The notes under the pieces were generated by a model, which saw only the letters and a list, made by a program, of their open reading frames with translations, did no database searches and was not told the origin of the DNA. A stretch of DNA of 64,000 bases from Pelobates cultripes. Its lineage: Eukaryota > Chordata > Amphibia > Anura > Pelobatidae. The translations under genes and the position numbers were made by a program. Numbering within the stretch: position 1 is the stretch's first letter; every line of letters starts with the position of its first letter. The stretch covers positions 85,405,870 to 85,469,869 of the forward strand of contig OW240916.1 of NCBI GenBank assembly GCA_933207985.1, given 5' to 3'. This document shows, in pieces, positions 33,735-44,784 of this stretch.

Positions 33735-33837
33735 AAGTATAAAAGTCTTGCCATGACCCGCAGAAAATATATAAATTATGATTTGCAATAATTAGCTGTC
33801 TCCACTAGTAACTTTTTTTTTTTTTTTCCTGAGGACT

Positions 33838-35335
33838 GTATGTCATTGTGTGAAACCAGGGTCCCTGATACTCACCCCAGACAACCTACCTTACTACCCC
33901 TCAGGTGTGAGCCAGCCACCGATGCCATTCCTGTTCCCGCAATCGGGCCAAAAACCCAGACTGAGGTCTGGCGCCTACTTGGAGTACCACACAGCAAGGC
34001 CTGCATCGGACTTACTGGCACTGACAGCTGCCCTGTCGAGTCCGCCACAGACCAGTGTGGGACTCCCCCAACAGGATACAAGAAACATGGGTAGAAGGTC
34101 TCAGGAGCCAGCAGAGACTCCCAAGACATAAGCACCATGCTGCAACGCCCGGCGGCCTCCAAAATGGCGATCTCACCAGACTGCGAATACAGCTTGAACG
34201 GCTCAGACGAGATTCATGCAGAGCTGGTGGAAACTCATCAGACCCGACCCTGCAGCAGATCTGATGACCCAAGATAAACTGACCTCGGCCACCAAGCAGG
34301 ATATTACTGACCTGCTCCACGAAATGCGGCAGATGCATGGACCTGATAAGGACCGAGGTATAGGCGGTGACTGCCCCGAACACAGGCCTCGGATGAAGAC
34401 ATACTAGACCTTTGGCAAAAGGTAAAAGGGCTTAAAGACACTGTCCAACAATTAATGGCCTTCCAAACTACTATAACCACAAGAGTGGACCTAGCGGAAG
34501 ATTGCAACAGACGCACTAATATCAAAATCAGGGGAATCCCCGGCTCTATCGACGCAACTGAACTAGCCCACTACCTTAGGCACCTCATCAGCACGCTCAT
34601 ACCGCACGCCCAAGCGAAAAAGGTAGCATTCAAAGGATCCTTCCGAATCAAAAAACCCAAGCAGGCGCCACCCACGGCCTCCCAAAACATTTTAATCTGC
34701 TGTCAAACCCTGGCAGAAAAAACCCGCATTCTAGTTGCCGTCATGGGGAAGACCTCGCTCATCTTTGAGGCCTCCCAACTGTCCTTCTACCAGAACCTCA
34801 CTGGAAACACTCTCTTGTGGCTCCAGTCCTTGGGACCCATGACGAAAAGATTGCAGGAAGCAGACATCGAATACAGATGGATACAACTCAGAGCCCTGAT
34901 GGTGAACAAAGGGGGAATGACTCTGTGGCTTTCCTCACTTAATGAGTCGGACTCATTTCTACAGGCACTGGGGATCCACCCAAGACCTGTGAACCCGGAG
35001 ACCCCATTCAACCTCTCACTCCTGGGACTTGGAGAAAATTACACCATTCACTCCCAGAGGAAAGGATGAACGGGGGGCACCGACTTAAGACATTTTATTT
35101 TTATGCAAGCGCATTGCTCGGTTTCACAAAGTTCATAGTAGTTAGCACACTAGTTCCTTTTATGTTACCTTATTATTAAACTATGCCAGGCCATATCCAG
35201 CCAGGTACTTTAAATAGCCCCAGAGAATTTTTCACTACACAATATGGGCTTTAACCAGCAACGAGAGTCTCACACACACTTATACTCTCCTCCCCACCCG
35301 TGTACCCTTTGGTCAGGGGACGTCATCCTACGACT
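33838..35335 (+). mobile_element. L1/Tx1-like LINE, 5' part with ORF1
   Basis: This is the 5' half of a non-LTR element; the matching 3' end is probably 36961-37490, with an L2-like element between and ORF2 missing. Bases 33838-34450 contain degraded ORF1 N-terminal coding in several frames. 35070-35335 resembles an inter-ORF or UTR segment. Confidence 0.6.
34455..35069 (+). pseudogene. LINE ORF1 protein remnant (L1/Tx1 type RNA-binding protein)
   Basis: The frame encodes 204 residues. An N-terminal coiled-coil-like piece (...LAEDCNRRTNIKIRGIPG) leads into the RRM-like core with 'RTNIKIRGIP', the hallmark of L1-type ORF1 proteins, and a C-terminal domain. ORF1 proteins bind element RNA as trimers in cytoplasmic particles. 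Upstream coding is broken by stops (for example near 34265 and 34405), so this is a partial, probably inactive copy. Confidence 0.65.
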
Positions 35336-35339
35336 ACAT

Positions 35340-36960
35340 CGCCCTTCAAACATGCAACTGTAACCCCAATTCTAAAGAAGCCCAATCTTGACCCTAACTC
35401 CCCATCCAACTATCGTCCTATCTCGCTACTGCCTTTTGCATCCAAGATCCTTGAAAGAGTTGTGTATGCGAGATTGACAGACTTCCTCGAGTCCAACTCT
35501 CTGCTAGACCCGATTCAGTCTGGTTTCCGCGCTATGCACTCTGTGGAAACTGCACTGACCAAAGTATCCAATGATCTACTCGCTGCAAAATCTCGTGCTC
35601 ACTACTCTATCCTAATTCTCCTTGACCTGTCTGCGGCTTTTGACACTGTTGATCATCAACAGCTTCTTCTCATCCTCCGCAATATCGGTCTACAAGATAT
35701 TGCTCCTTTTACCTCTCCCAGCGCTCTTTCAGTGTTTCTTCTCTGGCTCTGCTTCTTCTCCCCAACCCCTCTCTGTTGGTGTCCCCCAAGGTTCAATCCT
35801 TGGTCCCCTACTGTTCTCCATCTATACTGCCTCCCTTGGTAAACTCATTAGCTCCTTTGGCTTCCAATATCATTTCTATGCAGATGACACGCAAATCTAC
35901 ATGTCCTCTCCTGATCTCTCCCCGTCCCTCTTGACTAGTGTCTCTGACTGCCTCTCTGCTGTTTCAAACTGGATGGCTGCCCACTTCCTTAAACTAAACT
36001 TGACCAAAACTGAAATTCTGGTCTTTCCTCCCTCAAGTGTTGTTACTCCTGTGTCTGTCTCCCTCCAAGTCAACGGTGCTACCATCAGCTCCACCACGCA
36101 GACTTGCTGCCTAGGTGTTCTCTTTGACTCCGACGTCTCCTTCAAGCCTCATGTTCAATCTATCGCCAAATCCTGTCATTTCCATCTCATAAACATTGCG
36201 CGCATCCGCCCCTACGTAACGCCAGATGCGACTAAGGTGTTGGTCCATTCCACTGTCCTTTCTCGCCTTGACTACTATAATCCGCTTCTCAGTGGTCTTA
36301 CGTGCTCCCAACTTGCGCCATTACAGTCCATAATGAATGCGGCAGCGAGGCTCATCTTTCTGTCCGCCCGCACATCCCATGCCTCACCCTTCTGTCAGTC
36401 CCTACATTGGCTTCCTATAAAATATAGAGCTCAATTTAAAATTCTGGTTCTTGCTTTCAAATCGTTACATAATGCTGCTCCCACCTATCTATCCTCCCTT
36501 ATACACAAGTATGTCCCGTCTAGGCCCTTACGATCTGCTGAAGACTTACGTCTATCTTCTGTCCATACTCCCACCTCTGATGCTTGCCTTCAAGATTTCT
36601 CGAGGGCTGCACCGTTCCTGTGGAACTCGCTTCACTCCTCCGTTAGATGCTCACCAAGTCTCCACTCCTTCAAAAAATCGTTAAAAACCCACTTCTTCAT
36701 AAAAGCGTATCAATTAAACTGTTAATAGCTCCTGACTGATTCCTCTTCTGCAACTGTCACTAGTCTAATACTATCCTTACCTTTTTGTGTCATTTTACCC
36801 CACTCCCTCTAGCATGTAAGCTCATTGAGCAGGGCCCTCAACCCCTCTGTTCCTGTGTGTCCAACTTCTCTGGTTACAACTACATGTCTGTTCATCCACC
36901 CGTTGTAAAAAGCGCTGCGGAATTTGATGGCGCTATATAAATAACATAATAATAATACGC
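35340..36960 (+). mobile_element. L2-like LINE, 5'-truncated, with 3' end
   Basis: The element begins inside the reverse-transcriptase region (about 35340, 'ccttcaaacatgcaactgtaacc') and ends with the diagnostic 3' tail 'aaagcgctgcggaatttgatgg' and 'gcgctatataaataa' plus short ATA repeats. A fragment of the same 3' end lies antisense at 24803-24862. No target duplication was found. Confidence 0.8.
35346..36725 (+). pseudogene. L2-like reverse transcriptase with a frameshift
   Basis: The first segment (to about 35740) shows [39 protein letters not shown] and [13 protein letters not shown] (the motif with the first catalytic Asp). A +1 frame change near 35715-35755 leads to the second segment with [22 protein letters not shown] (catalytic YADD) and the LINE C-terminal '[15 protein letters not shown]' domain up to a stop at 36723. 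The endonuclease is absent because of 5' truncation. Not functional as it stands. Confidence 0.85.
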
Positions 36961-37490
36961 AGGTTCATGACAACCCTAGCACCGTTACCGGCATTGACAT
37001 ACTCTAACTGCCAGCAAACATATCTGGCGCACCAACTCGACTAGGCAGACGCCAACCAGACCCACAGAGGGCAGGTCTCACGACACAGGTACAACTTTTG
37101 ACACCTGAGCTCACACCTATTGGAGATGTCTGCATACACACAACTTTGCTGGCCACCCTACGGGGCCTCCCAGGGGACCTGAACACATGACAAAGCAGGT
37201 AACACATTCTATCCGAGAGTCTTACCCATAGGAGACTGCCATAACACTTGGACTTCGGAGGCCCACATCACAATAGCGCAAGACACAAACTGATCCCCTC
37301 CCTTAAAGTGCAGTTAGGCCACTGACTTGCACAATGCCGCCCCCTAGCAGACTCAACTTGTCTGTTATATTAAAAACTAGGTATTTTGTACACAAATGTT
37401 TTATATCAGACTTGTTGCTGTACCTATGGAACCACAAACATTCTTTGCATTCTTTGTAATTTCCTGCTACTACCTCAATAAAATAAAGAT
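36961..37490 (+). mobile_element. Probable 3' end of the L1/Tx1-like LINE
   Basis: After the L2 tail the sequence changes to a C/A-rich block resembling L1-type 3'UTR, closing with 'ctacctcaataaaataaag', a polyadenylation signal. Unusually a T-run, not an A-run, follows (37490-37507). Pairing with 33838-35335 is inferred from position. Confidence 0.45.
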
Positions 37491-37507
37491 TTTTTTTTTT
37501 TTTTTTA

Positions 37508-38560
37508 AATGCTTTGGGGTTGGTTTTGCTCTCTTTGGCTTTCATTTTGCAGTTTAGCGAATCTAATCACCTTTTTGCACGCATTATTGGCTTCCTTATA
37601 TTTTATAGGATGCCTCTGATTTGTCCGATTTAAAGGCTTTGAATGCCTTTTTCTTATTTTTCCTTTCTTGATTCACGTTCCCACTAAGGCACATTGGTTT
37701 CAGTTTGTTTCTTTTATATTTATTACCCAATGGTACATACTGAGAAATGTGCCTTTCTTATATTTGTTAGAATATATTCAATTTATCCTCATTGTCCTTT
37801 TCATTAAAGAGTTTATGCCAATCAATATATTGTTATGCTCCCCTTAACTTATTGAAATTGGCCTTTTTAAAATTATATGTTTTGGTATACCCCATGTGCT
37901 TTTGGTTTTTTTTTTTAGTTTATTTCAAAGGATACTATATTGTGATCACTATTTCTCAAGTGCTCACATACTTGAATGTTGGTCAAAAGAACAATGCTGT
38001 TTGTTAGAACCAGGTCCAGATAGGCGTCCTTTGTGACATGAAGGTGTCATTTAACAAGTTCAAAAACCTTATTCCCTCTGCTGAACTACAAATCTCCAAT
38101 AATTAACATGTTAACCAGATTTGCAGCTTTCTCAATTTGTTCAAACAGCTGTTGCTCCAGTCATGTGTCTCATCCCACCATGTTTCAGTTATGCCTATTA
38201 TGTCATATTGTTTAGTGTATGCTATTGCCTCTAGTTCCCCCATTTTGTTATTTAGGCTCCTTGGATTAGTAAGCATACATTTAATATTATCATGAGTCAC
38301 TTGTACTTTTTGTGAATTTTTATCAATATTACATACATCCTCTGTTCTGAGCTTGCCCCTCCCCCCTATTCTGAGCTAAAGCCTATCTCCTTTCTGTCCT
38401 ATCTCGATTTTCTAGATTGCTATGACCCCCCTCACCCCCTACTACTAGTTTAACATCTCCAACCTTCTAGCCATCCTGTCCCCCAGCACTGCAGACCCTG
38501 CCCCGATCAGATGCAATCCATCACTTCTATAAAGGTTGTACCCAAAAGCAAAGTCGGCCC
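37508..38560 (-). pseudogene. Antisense CR1-like LINE endonuclease remnant
   Basis: Read on the minus strand from about 38560 downward: a 'YRSDGLHL' style motif near 38525 (as in the esterase-like part of some CR1-type elements), then from 38300 MLTNPRSLNNKMGELEAIAY and YDIIGITETWWDETHDWS (endonuclease start), then 'DLVLTNS ... NSDHNIVSFEI' near 37925-38030 (endonuclease end), then a Lys-rich linker. Several stops and frame changes are present, and reverse transcriptase is missing. Confidence 0.65.
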
Positions 38561-38992
38561 AGTGCTCTAAAAACCCAAAACCCTCCTTCCTGCAACAAAA
38601 CAGACAGGAAAAGAAAAAACACCACCAAAAAAAAAAAAAAACTGCAACATTAAATTGGAGGCATCCAGCATTTGTAAAATTCTCTTAAAAGCTTTAGTAG
38701 TTATGGTGCTAGAAGTGCCCTGGCATTCTGCATTGAAAGAATTCTAACCATTTTAGAAAGGTTTGACTTTCTTACCTGAGTCCACCAGGTGCTGCTACAC
38801 ACTCTGGATGGTAAACAGCCAGAATTAGAGCCCAGCGTACCCCAGGCAAGAAATGAAAGAATTCAAAAATGGTTTGTCTCCTTACAATTGGGGGGTGGGG
38901 GAAAGGAAGGATTTGGCACCAAGGCATTCCTGACACCATAACCACTACATTGAGCTGTAGTAGTTATTAATGCCTGGAGTGATCCTTTAAAG
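38561..38992. repeat. Repeat fragments, including a probable MITE end
   Basis: 38685-38990 is bounded by TTAA at both sides and carries 'gtagttatggtgctagaagtgccctggc' at the left and 'gagctgtagtagttattaatgcctggagtgatcc' at the right, a loosely inverted pair. An A-run lies at 38627-38641. Confidence 0.5.
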
Positions 38993-39113
38993 CAGGCCTG
39001 TCCAACCTGCGGCCCTCCAGATGTTGCTGAACTACAACTCCCATGATTCTTTGAATAAAACATATAGGCAGGGGATCATGGGAGTTTTAGTTCAGCAACA
39101 TCTGGGAACGCAG
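38993..39113. mobile_element. Foldback MITE with 31-bp arms (hAT-like)
   Basis: CCAGATGTTGCTGAACTACA (39017 onward to 39047) is inverted at 39075-39105 with one or two mismatches. The 'ctccagatgttgctgaactacaactccca' block is widespread in vertebrate small hAT-like foldbacks. Confidence 0.7.
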
Positions 39114-39540
39114 TATTAAACATTGTGGAAATGTCCCAAATAGCAGAGATTCTACAATGCATTGGATATCAGGGATTTGTACACATGTACACCAAGCAGT
39201 AAAAATATATATTCTCAAGATTTGAAACAGACTAATTTACATTGTATAGCAAATTGCATGTACCATGCACTGTGTATGGAAATGGTATTTACATAATCTC
39301 AGGGGTGCCTTCACCTTATGGTCTACATTACAACTGAATTCCTTCCTTCTGCCTGGAAGACCTCTGTATCCCTACCAGCACAAATTGTGTTCGGTGCACC
39401 GACTGCGTGCTAGCCGTGTCCAGTATAGTTTAATTACAGAGCAGCAGAATTCTGATCAGAAATGGCCTCCTCAGATATGTTCGATCTGAGCCAGTAACTC
39501 CTCTATGTGGATAGAGTATTTCCTTCTGGTGGATATTGAT
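39114..39540. other. Intergenic sequence without recognised features
   Basis: No gene, RNA or complete transposon could be supported. Confidence 0.5.
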
Positions 39541-39548
39541 GAACTAGG

Positions 39549-39685
39549 CGCAGGGATAGGCAACCTTTGGCACTCCAGATGTTGTGGACTACATCCCCCA
39601 TAACCCTCTTACACATATAATGCTGACAAAGCATCATGGGAGGTGTAGTCCAAAACATCTGGAGTGCCAAAGGTTGCCTATGCTT
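39549..39685. mobile_element. Foldback hAT-type MITE with perfect 8-bp target duplication
   Basis: GAACTAGG lies at 39541-39548 and 39686-39693. The arms GATAGGCAACCTTTGGCACT and on through the TGTAGTCC-type block are inverted over about 45 bases each. The 8-bp duplication and CAGGG-like start fit hAT. 137 bp, non-coding. Confidence 0.85.
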
Positions 39686-39779
39686 GAACTAGGGAAAAGT
39701 TGCATGCTATTATACCCAGCATACACTAGATGTCAGTGTGTACAAGTTAGAGAAACACACAAATGCATAAAGAGCTTAA

Positions 39780-40897
39780 AGCGGCACTGTCATGCCGAAT
39801 CCTGTTGTTTTTTTAAACCCCCTCCAGCCTCCACTACATCTAACTGACACCTTAGTCACCCCCAAATGCCCATAAGCCCCCCACATTACCTATTTTTTAT
39901 TCTTTATTTTCTGCCCCGATCTTTATTCAGGGCGCCGCCATCTTTGTGTGGGTAGATGAAGTCCCTGTGGGACACGTCATCAGCCCACACTAGATACCCG
40001 GGAATTTAATCTATTCATTCATTCATTCATTCATCATACAGACGAATGAGTGAATAGAAATATCAGTCGAACAAACAGTAGGTCCCCCATTATCATTTAC
40101 CGCCGCCCAGGGTAGGGGGAGGACAGTCCCCCCATTATCTTTGGCCTCCCGCCAGGGGTGGGGGCCGAGCCCATTATCATTATAACCCCCCCACGTGCGG
40201 GGGACATTATCTCCCCTTATTTTACTTTAGGGCCCCCACCCGTCGTTTGGGTGGGGGCCAATAGTTTTTTTTTTTGTTTTTTTTTTTTACAGTGAGCAGC
40301 CACAGGCTGCTCACTGTTTACCAGACATGCCCTTACTCGCGGTATAGCGAGTAGGGGCAGCATTTACTAATACTAAGTAATTTTTACTTAGTAAATGTGG
40401 CTGAAAGACCAATTTAGGTCTTTCAGCCTTTTAGTAGATAACTCCCTGATACCGTGGGAATAAGGGAGTTATCTACTAAGCGGCTGCAAGATGCAGCCAC
40501 AGCAAGAATAGGATCGGAGTTTCATTCATTCGAATGAAATTCCCATCCGAATAAAGTGCCGAATGGCGTTCTAAAAGAAACGAACATACTGTTATCATTC
40601 AGTTAGAATGCAATTCGGCAGTTTTGTGTAAAATGACAGGAAGCATCGTGGGAACACAGAGGAAAGGTGAAAATTGTGGGAAAATTGCTTTGATCAGCGG
40701 AAATGAAGCACACTTTGCTCCTCCGCTGGTCAGAGCTGGTCAAGCGGAGGAATCCTCCATAAGGCAAAGAGTCCGTACTTTGTCTTATGATTTTAAAGAA
40801 AACTAAAGAAGACAGGAAGAAAAGAAGAATAGATCCTGAGAGAGGGGGAGAAGAGGAAGAGATTGAGGAAAGGTAAGTTCGGCATGACAGTGCCGCT
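39780..40897. mobile_element. TTAA-flanked 1.1-kb MITE, family D
   Basis: TTAA at 39776-39779 and 40898-40901; perfect 20-bp terminal inverted repeat AGCGGCACTGTCATGCCGAA. The interior has a CATT microsatellite (about 40013-40033), a foldback around 'aataccgtgggaataagggagtt...', and no transposase. Fragments of the family lie at 19508-19660 and 56392-56562. The right TTAA is shared with the next element. Confidence 0.88.
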
Positions 40898-40901
40898 TTA
40901 A

Positions 40902-41175
40902 AGGACCACTATAGGCACCCAGACCACTTCAGCTTAATGAGGTGGTCTGGGTGCCTGGTCCAGCTAGGTTTAACCCTTTTTTCTATAAACATAGCATTCA
41001 GCCGAGGAGGCGGAGAGGAGGAGGAGAGCTCCCCGCCCAGCGCTGGAGAAAGAGGTAAGTTTAACCCCTTCCTCCCCTTCAGCCCGGCGGGAGGGGGTCC
41101 CTGAGGGTGGGGGCACCCTCATGGCACTATAGTGCCAGGAAAACTAGTATGTTTTCTTGGCACTATAGTGGTCCT
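40902..41175. mobile_element. TTAA-flanked MITE, family A, deleted copy
   Basis: It begins directly after the TTAA (40898-40901) that also closes the family-D element, and ends at TTAA 41176-41179. It keeps the first foldback (ggcacccagaccacttc...), the right-end foldback and AGGACCACTATAGG ends, and lacks the central hairpins. Confidence 0.85.
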
Positions 41176-41179
41176 TTAA

Positions 41180-41590
41180 GTTGTTAGCGTGTCATTTTTG
41201 TTTTCTTTTTATTTGAAGTAATGATTTACACCTTACCTTCTGTTAGTTTTTTTTGCCTAGATGCCTAGGGTTTGTGCCTCAATGAAACTGAGCTATGTCG
41301 ACAAATCGACAATAACTTGCTTGTCCACACACAGTTATACACACATACACTAAGGTACACAGACACACAGATACATACACACTAACACACACATGCTAAT
41401 CATTTTCTTTTTAGCCACCCTCTTGTTTCTTACCTTTTGGGTGCAAGTTGGTGAACTCTGTTGGCTGGGGCTGTAGTTAGTCAGAATCTGGTTCTCCTAT
41501 GCCCCTTTGCAGGTGTTAGCTGGGAAGAAGTGACCAATGTCTACTTCCTCCCAGCACTGCCATGATCACTTAAAAAGAGTCAGGTTGCGC
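41180..41590. other. Intergenic sequence without recognised features
   Basis: Contains a CA-rich patch (41325-41395). No gene is recognised. Confidence 0.5.
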
Positions 41591-41631
41591 TATTAGAAAA
41601 CCACAGCGCACGATTAAGCTACTTAAGACAT

Positions 41632-42312
41632 ATGTCTTACCCTGGTCCCCCAGCTAATTCTAGTCCTAATCTCCCCACTAAAAAAGGCTTCTCTTTTGTG
41701 CACTGCAACATCCGTAGTTTACTCCCTAAAATGGATGCACTGCAAGCCTGGTGTTCCCATTACAAACCAAAAACCATTGTGCTCTCAGAATCATGGTTAT
41801 CGACTAAAATACCAGACACAGTCATTGCAATATAGGGGTATTCATGTTTTAGAAATGACAGAGCAAAGAGAGGAGGAGGCATTGTTATTTATGTTGACAA
41901 TTCCATAAAGTTTACCCCTTTACAAAACCTTAGTCCTCCCGCCACCTCTGATTTCCTTTCTGGCACAATTGAGATCCCGTGCAGTAAATCAATCATTGTT
42001 GCAGGAATCTACTGCCCACCTAGCTCCCCTGTGAATTCCCTTTCTGACATAGCCCATCTCCTTAGTGAAACCATAGCTCAAAACCCAAAAAGTGAACTGT
42101 TGGTCTTTGGAGATTTTACTATTGATTGGCTGATTCCTAAAAATAATAGTTCTTGCACGCTGTTTAAGACTTTGCAGCGAACGCAATTAATCTCCTCCCC
42201 AACTCGCAAAAATATTAAAAGCCATAACCATATCCTGCTAGGTTGGATTCTCTCCACTTCTCCTGATAGAATCCAGGAGGCCGGTGTTCTCCCAAACACT
42301 TTCAGTGATCAC
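41632..42312 (+). pseudogene. LINE endonuclease domain, N-terminal part
   Basis: FSFVHCNIRSLLPKMDAL opens an APE-type endonuclease; further motifs are VLSESWLS (catalytic Glu), GGGIVIYV, VAGIYCPP and LLVFGDFTIDW. An in-frame TAG interrupts it at 41833-41835, and one frame position changes near 41835. It ends at the hAT insertion point inside the final FSDH motif. Confidence 0.82.
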
Positions 42313-43919
42313 CAGGGCCGGACTGGGAGAAAAATTCGGACCAGGCGTTTTTTTAACACAGCGGCCCACTAAGAAGGGGGCGGGGCAGAGGAGGTGTGTT
42401 TTGTCATCACCAATGACAAACACGCCTCCTCTCAAAGTGAGCATGTTGGTTCAATGCTCTTCCAGGGCAGACCATGCGCAGAGCTCTGCTGAAGAGCTCT
42501 AGCATGAGAAAAAAGCTCTGTATTTGTTCTGCACAGTGCAAGCAAATTTAATAACATGCTTGCACTGTGTTTCCTTGCAACTTCTCTCTGGTGTCTCTAT
42601 AAATGGATACCAGGAGACAAAAGGGCCAGGAAAGAGTATTGTGCATGTGTTTGGAGCCTGCTTGTGGTATTGCGTGTGTGTAGAGTGAGCTGATTGTGGT
42701 GTGGTATTGTATAATAAGGTTGGTTTTAGTCATGTTGTGTTTGTGGTGTAAAGTGGTGTAATGTGATGCATATGTGGCTATGGGCTGTAGAGAATGTGTG
42801 TATTGGGGATATAGCAAGTGTGTGCATACAGGCTATAGTGTGTGTGTATAGGTGATGTAGTGTGTGTTTAGGGGTGTAGTATGTGTTTGCTTACAAGGAA
42901 TCTAGTGTGTGTGTATAGGGGATCCAGAGTGTGTGTATATATATATATATATATTTGGAAGTATTGTGTATGTGTGTTGGGGGGGTTCTGTGTGTGTGTG
43001 AGGGGTGCAGTATGTGTGTGTGAGAGAGTGCTGTGTGTGTGATGGGTGTGAGAGAGTGCTGTGTGTGATGTGTGAGAGAGTGCTGTGTGTGATGTGTGAG
43101 AGAATGCTGTATGTGAGAGAGTGCTGTATGTGATGGGTGAGAGAGTGCTGTGTGTGATGGGTGTGAGAGAGTGCTGTGTGTGATGGGTGTGAGTGCTGTG
43201 TGTGATGGGTGTGAGAGTGCTGTGTGAGAGAATGCTGTGAGTGATGGGTGTGAGAGTGATGGGTGTGAGAGTGCTGTGTGAGAGAGTGCTGTGTGTGATG
43301 GGTGTGAGAGTGCTGTGAGAGAGTGCTGTGTGTGATGGGTGTGAGAGTGCTGTGTGAGAGAGTGCTGTGTGTGATGGGTGTGAGAGAGTGCTGTGTGTGA
43401 TGGGTGTGAGAGTGCTGTGTGTGATGGGTGTGAGAGTGCTGTATAAATGTTAGAATGGATTGTGTGTGTAAGGGGGTAAATAAAAACAAAAAACAGGCAT
43501 TAAATCCCCCCCCTTCTTACCTTTAGCCTGGGGGGACCGGCACGCTGGGACTGGGTGGCGGTGTTCCCTGGTGGTCCTCGTGGGTGAGTGAACTCTAGCC
43601 CGCATGGCCTGTGGGGCTAGAGTTCACTCTCGCGAGATCCGGTCGTTGCCAAGTTAGAGCTCCGCCGGGTCCTCCTCTCCTGGCGGCTGTCTCCCTCCCT
43701 CCCTCTCTCCCTGCCGGCAGCCACATTTGGGCCGGTGAGGGAGAGCTTTGATCTCCCCACTGGCCCGTCGTGGCAAACAGCGGGGCCGGCGTTAGGAAAG
43801 TGCCGGCCCTGCATAGACCGGCAGGGGAGATCCTGAGACCTCCCCTGCCGGCCTCGGCCCATGGCCACCGCGGCCCACCGGGCATTTGCCCGGTGTGCCC
43901 GATGGCCAGTCCGGGCCTG
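42313..43919. mobile_element. 1.6-kb non-autonomous hAT element with palindromic 8-bp target duplication
   Basis: GTGATCAC occurs at 42305-42312 and 43920-43927. Terminal inverted repeats are CAGGGCCGGACTGG and CCAGTCCGGGCCTG. Removing the element and one octamer rejoins the host LINE frame exactly. The interior holds a GT-rich minisatellite (about 42640-43450) and GC-rich flanks; no transposase. A truncated relative lies inverted at 51155-51465. Confidence 0.92.
42640..43450. repeat. GTGTGATGGGTGTGAGAGAGTGCT minisatellite inside the hAT element
   Basis: Units of about 20-28 bp (gtgctgtgtgtgatgggtgt, gagagagtgct) repeat about 20 times from 43020, preceded by looser GT-rich units from 42640. 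The long open frame on the opposite strand (43489-42902) is a His/Ser/Thr repeat made by the satellite and is not a gene. Confidence 0.9.
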
Positions 43920-43927
43920 GTGATCAC

Positions 43928-44784
43928 TGTTTAGTGTACTGCGTGCTCAAAATAAAGACTACTAAATCCTCTCCCAAGGTTAAAATAACTAGGTCCTTCA
44001 AAAAATGTAATCTTGAATCCTTTCTAAATGACATCAAGAACCTCCCATGGCACAGATTAAACATTATCCCAGATCTAGACTGTGCTGTTGAATTCCTTCA
44101 GTCTGAACTCCTACAAGTTTGGAATTTGCATGCCCCGCTGCGTAAGGTGAGGGTAAAAGGAGCACATATGAACTGGATCACAGCTGACCTCATCCAAATG
44201 TACCAGTTTCGGGATTCTTTGTGGTCAAAGTTTAAGTGTACTGGCTCTATGAATGATCACTGTGCATATAGACAATGGCGAAATATATGCACAAAACAGA
44301 CAAAATTGGCCAAGGCCCAATATTTCTATGAAAATCTGAACAATAACATCTCAAACCCTAGAAACTTTTGGAAAGTCATAAATAAACTACAAACTCCCCC
44401 ACTTCCCTTAGGTGTAGCAAATGCCTTTAACAATTATTTTGTCGGATGCTCTACTGCCCTGATTGCCAAGCTAATAAATGACACACATCCTGAAACTACA
44501 AATGTGGATCAGGCCCCACTAAATTTGCAAAGGCCCAATAAGGACAAGTTCATTTTTAGACCGGTACCTGTTAGTGTCATTAAAAAACATCTTAATAATC
44601 TAAAAATGAAAAACCAATCCGGACCTGATCAAATCCCAGCAATGCTGTTGAAGCTCAGTGCGCTGGCAATTGCTAAACCCGTCGCAACTCTAATTAACAA
44701 ATCCTTGGTGTCTGGATACATACCCAAACTTTTGAAGACTTCGAGAGTAGTGCCTATCCATAAAAGTGGTGACACTACTTTGGT
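43928..44784 (+). pseudogene. LINE endonuclease end to reverse-transcriptase start
   Basis: It resumes the host frame right after the hAT target duplication with HCLVYCVLK, passes through the linker (FWKVINKLQTPP, FNNYFVG), and reaches MKNQSGPDQIPAMLLKLSA and TSRVVPIHKSGDTTLVSN, the start of the RT fingers. It then runs into foreign sequence where 'YRPIS' would be expected. Confidence 0.82.

Noticed and set aside
42902..43489. 195-residue open frame on the minus strand rich in HTHHTQHS
   Set aside because: It is a translation of the GT-rich minisatellite in the hAT element.
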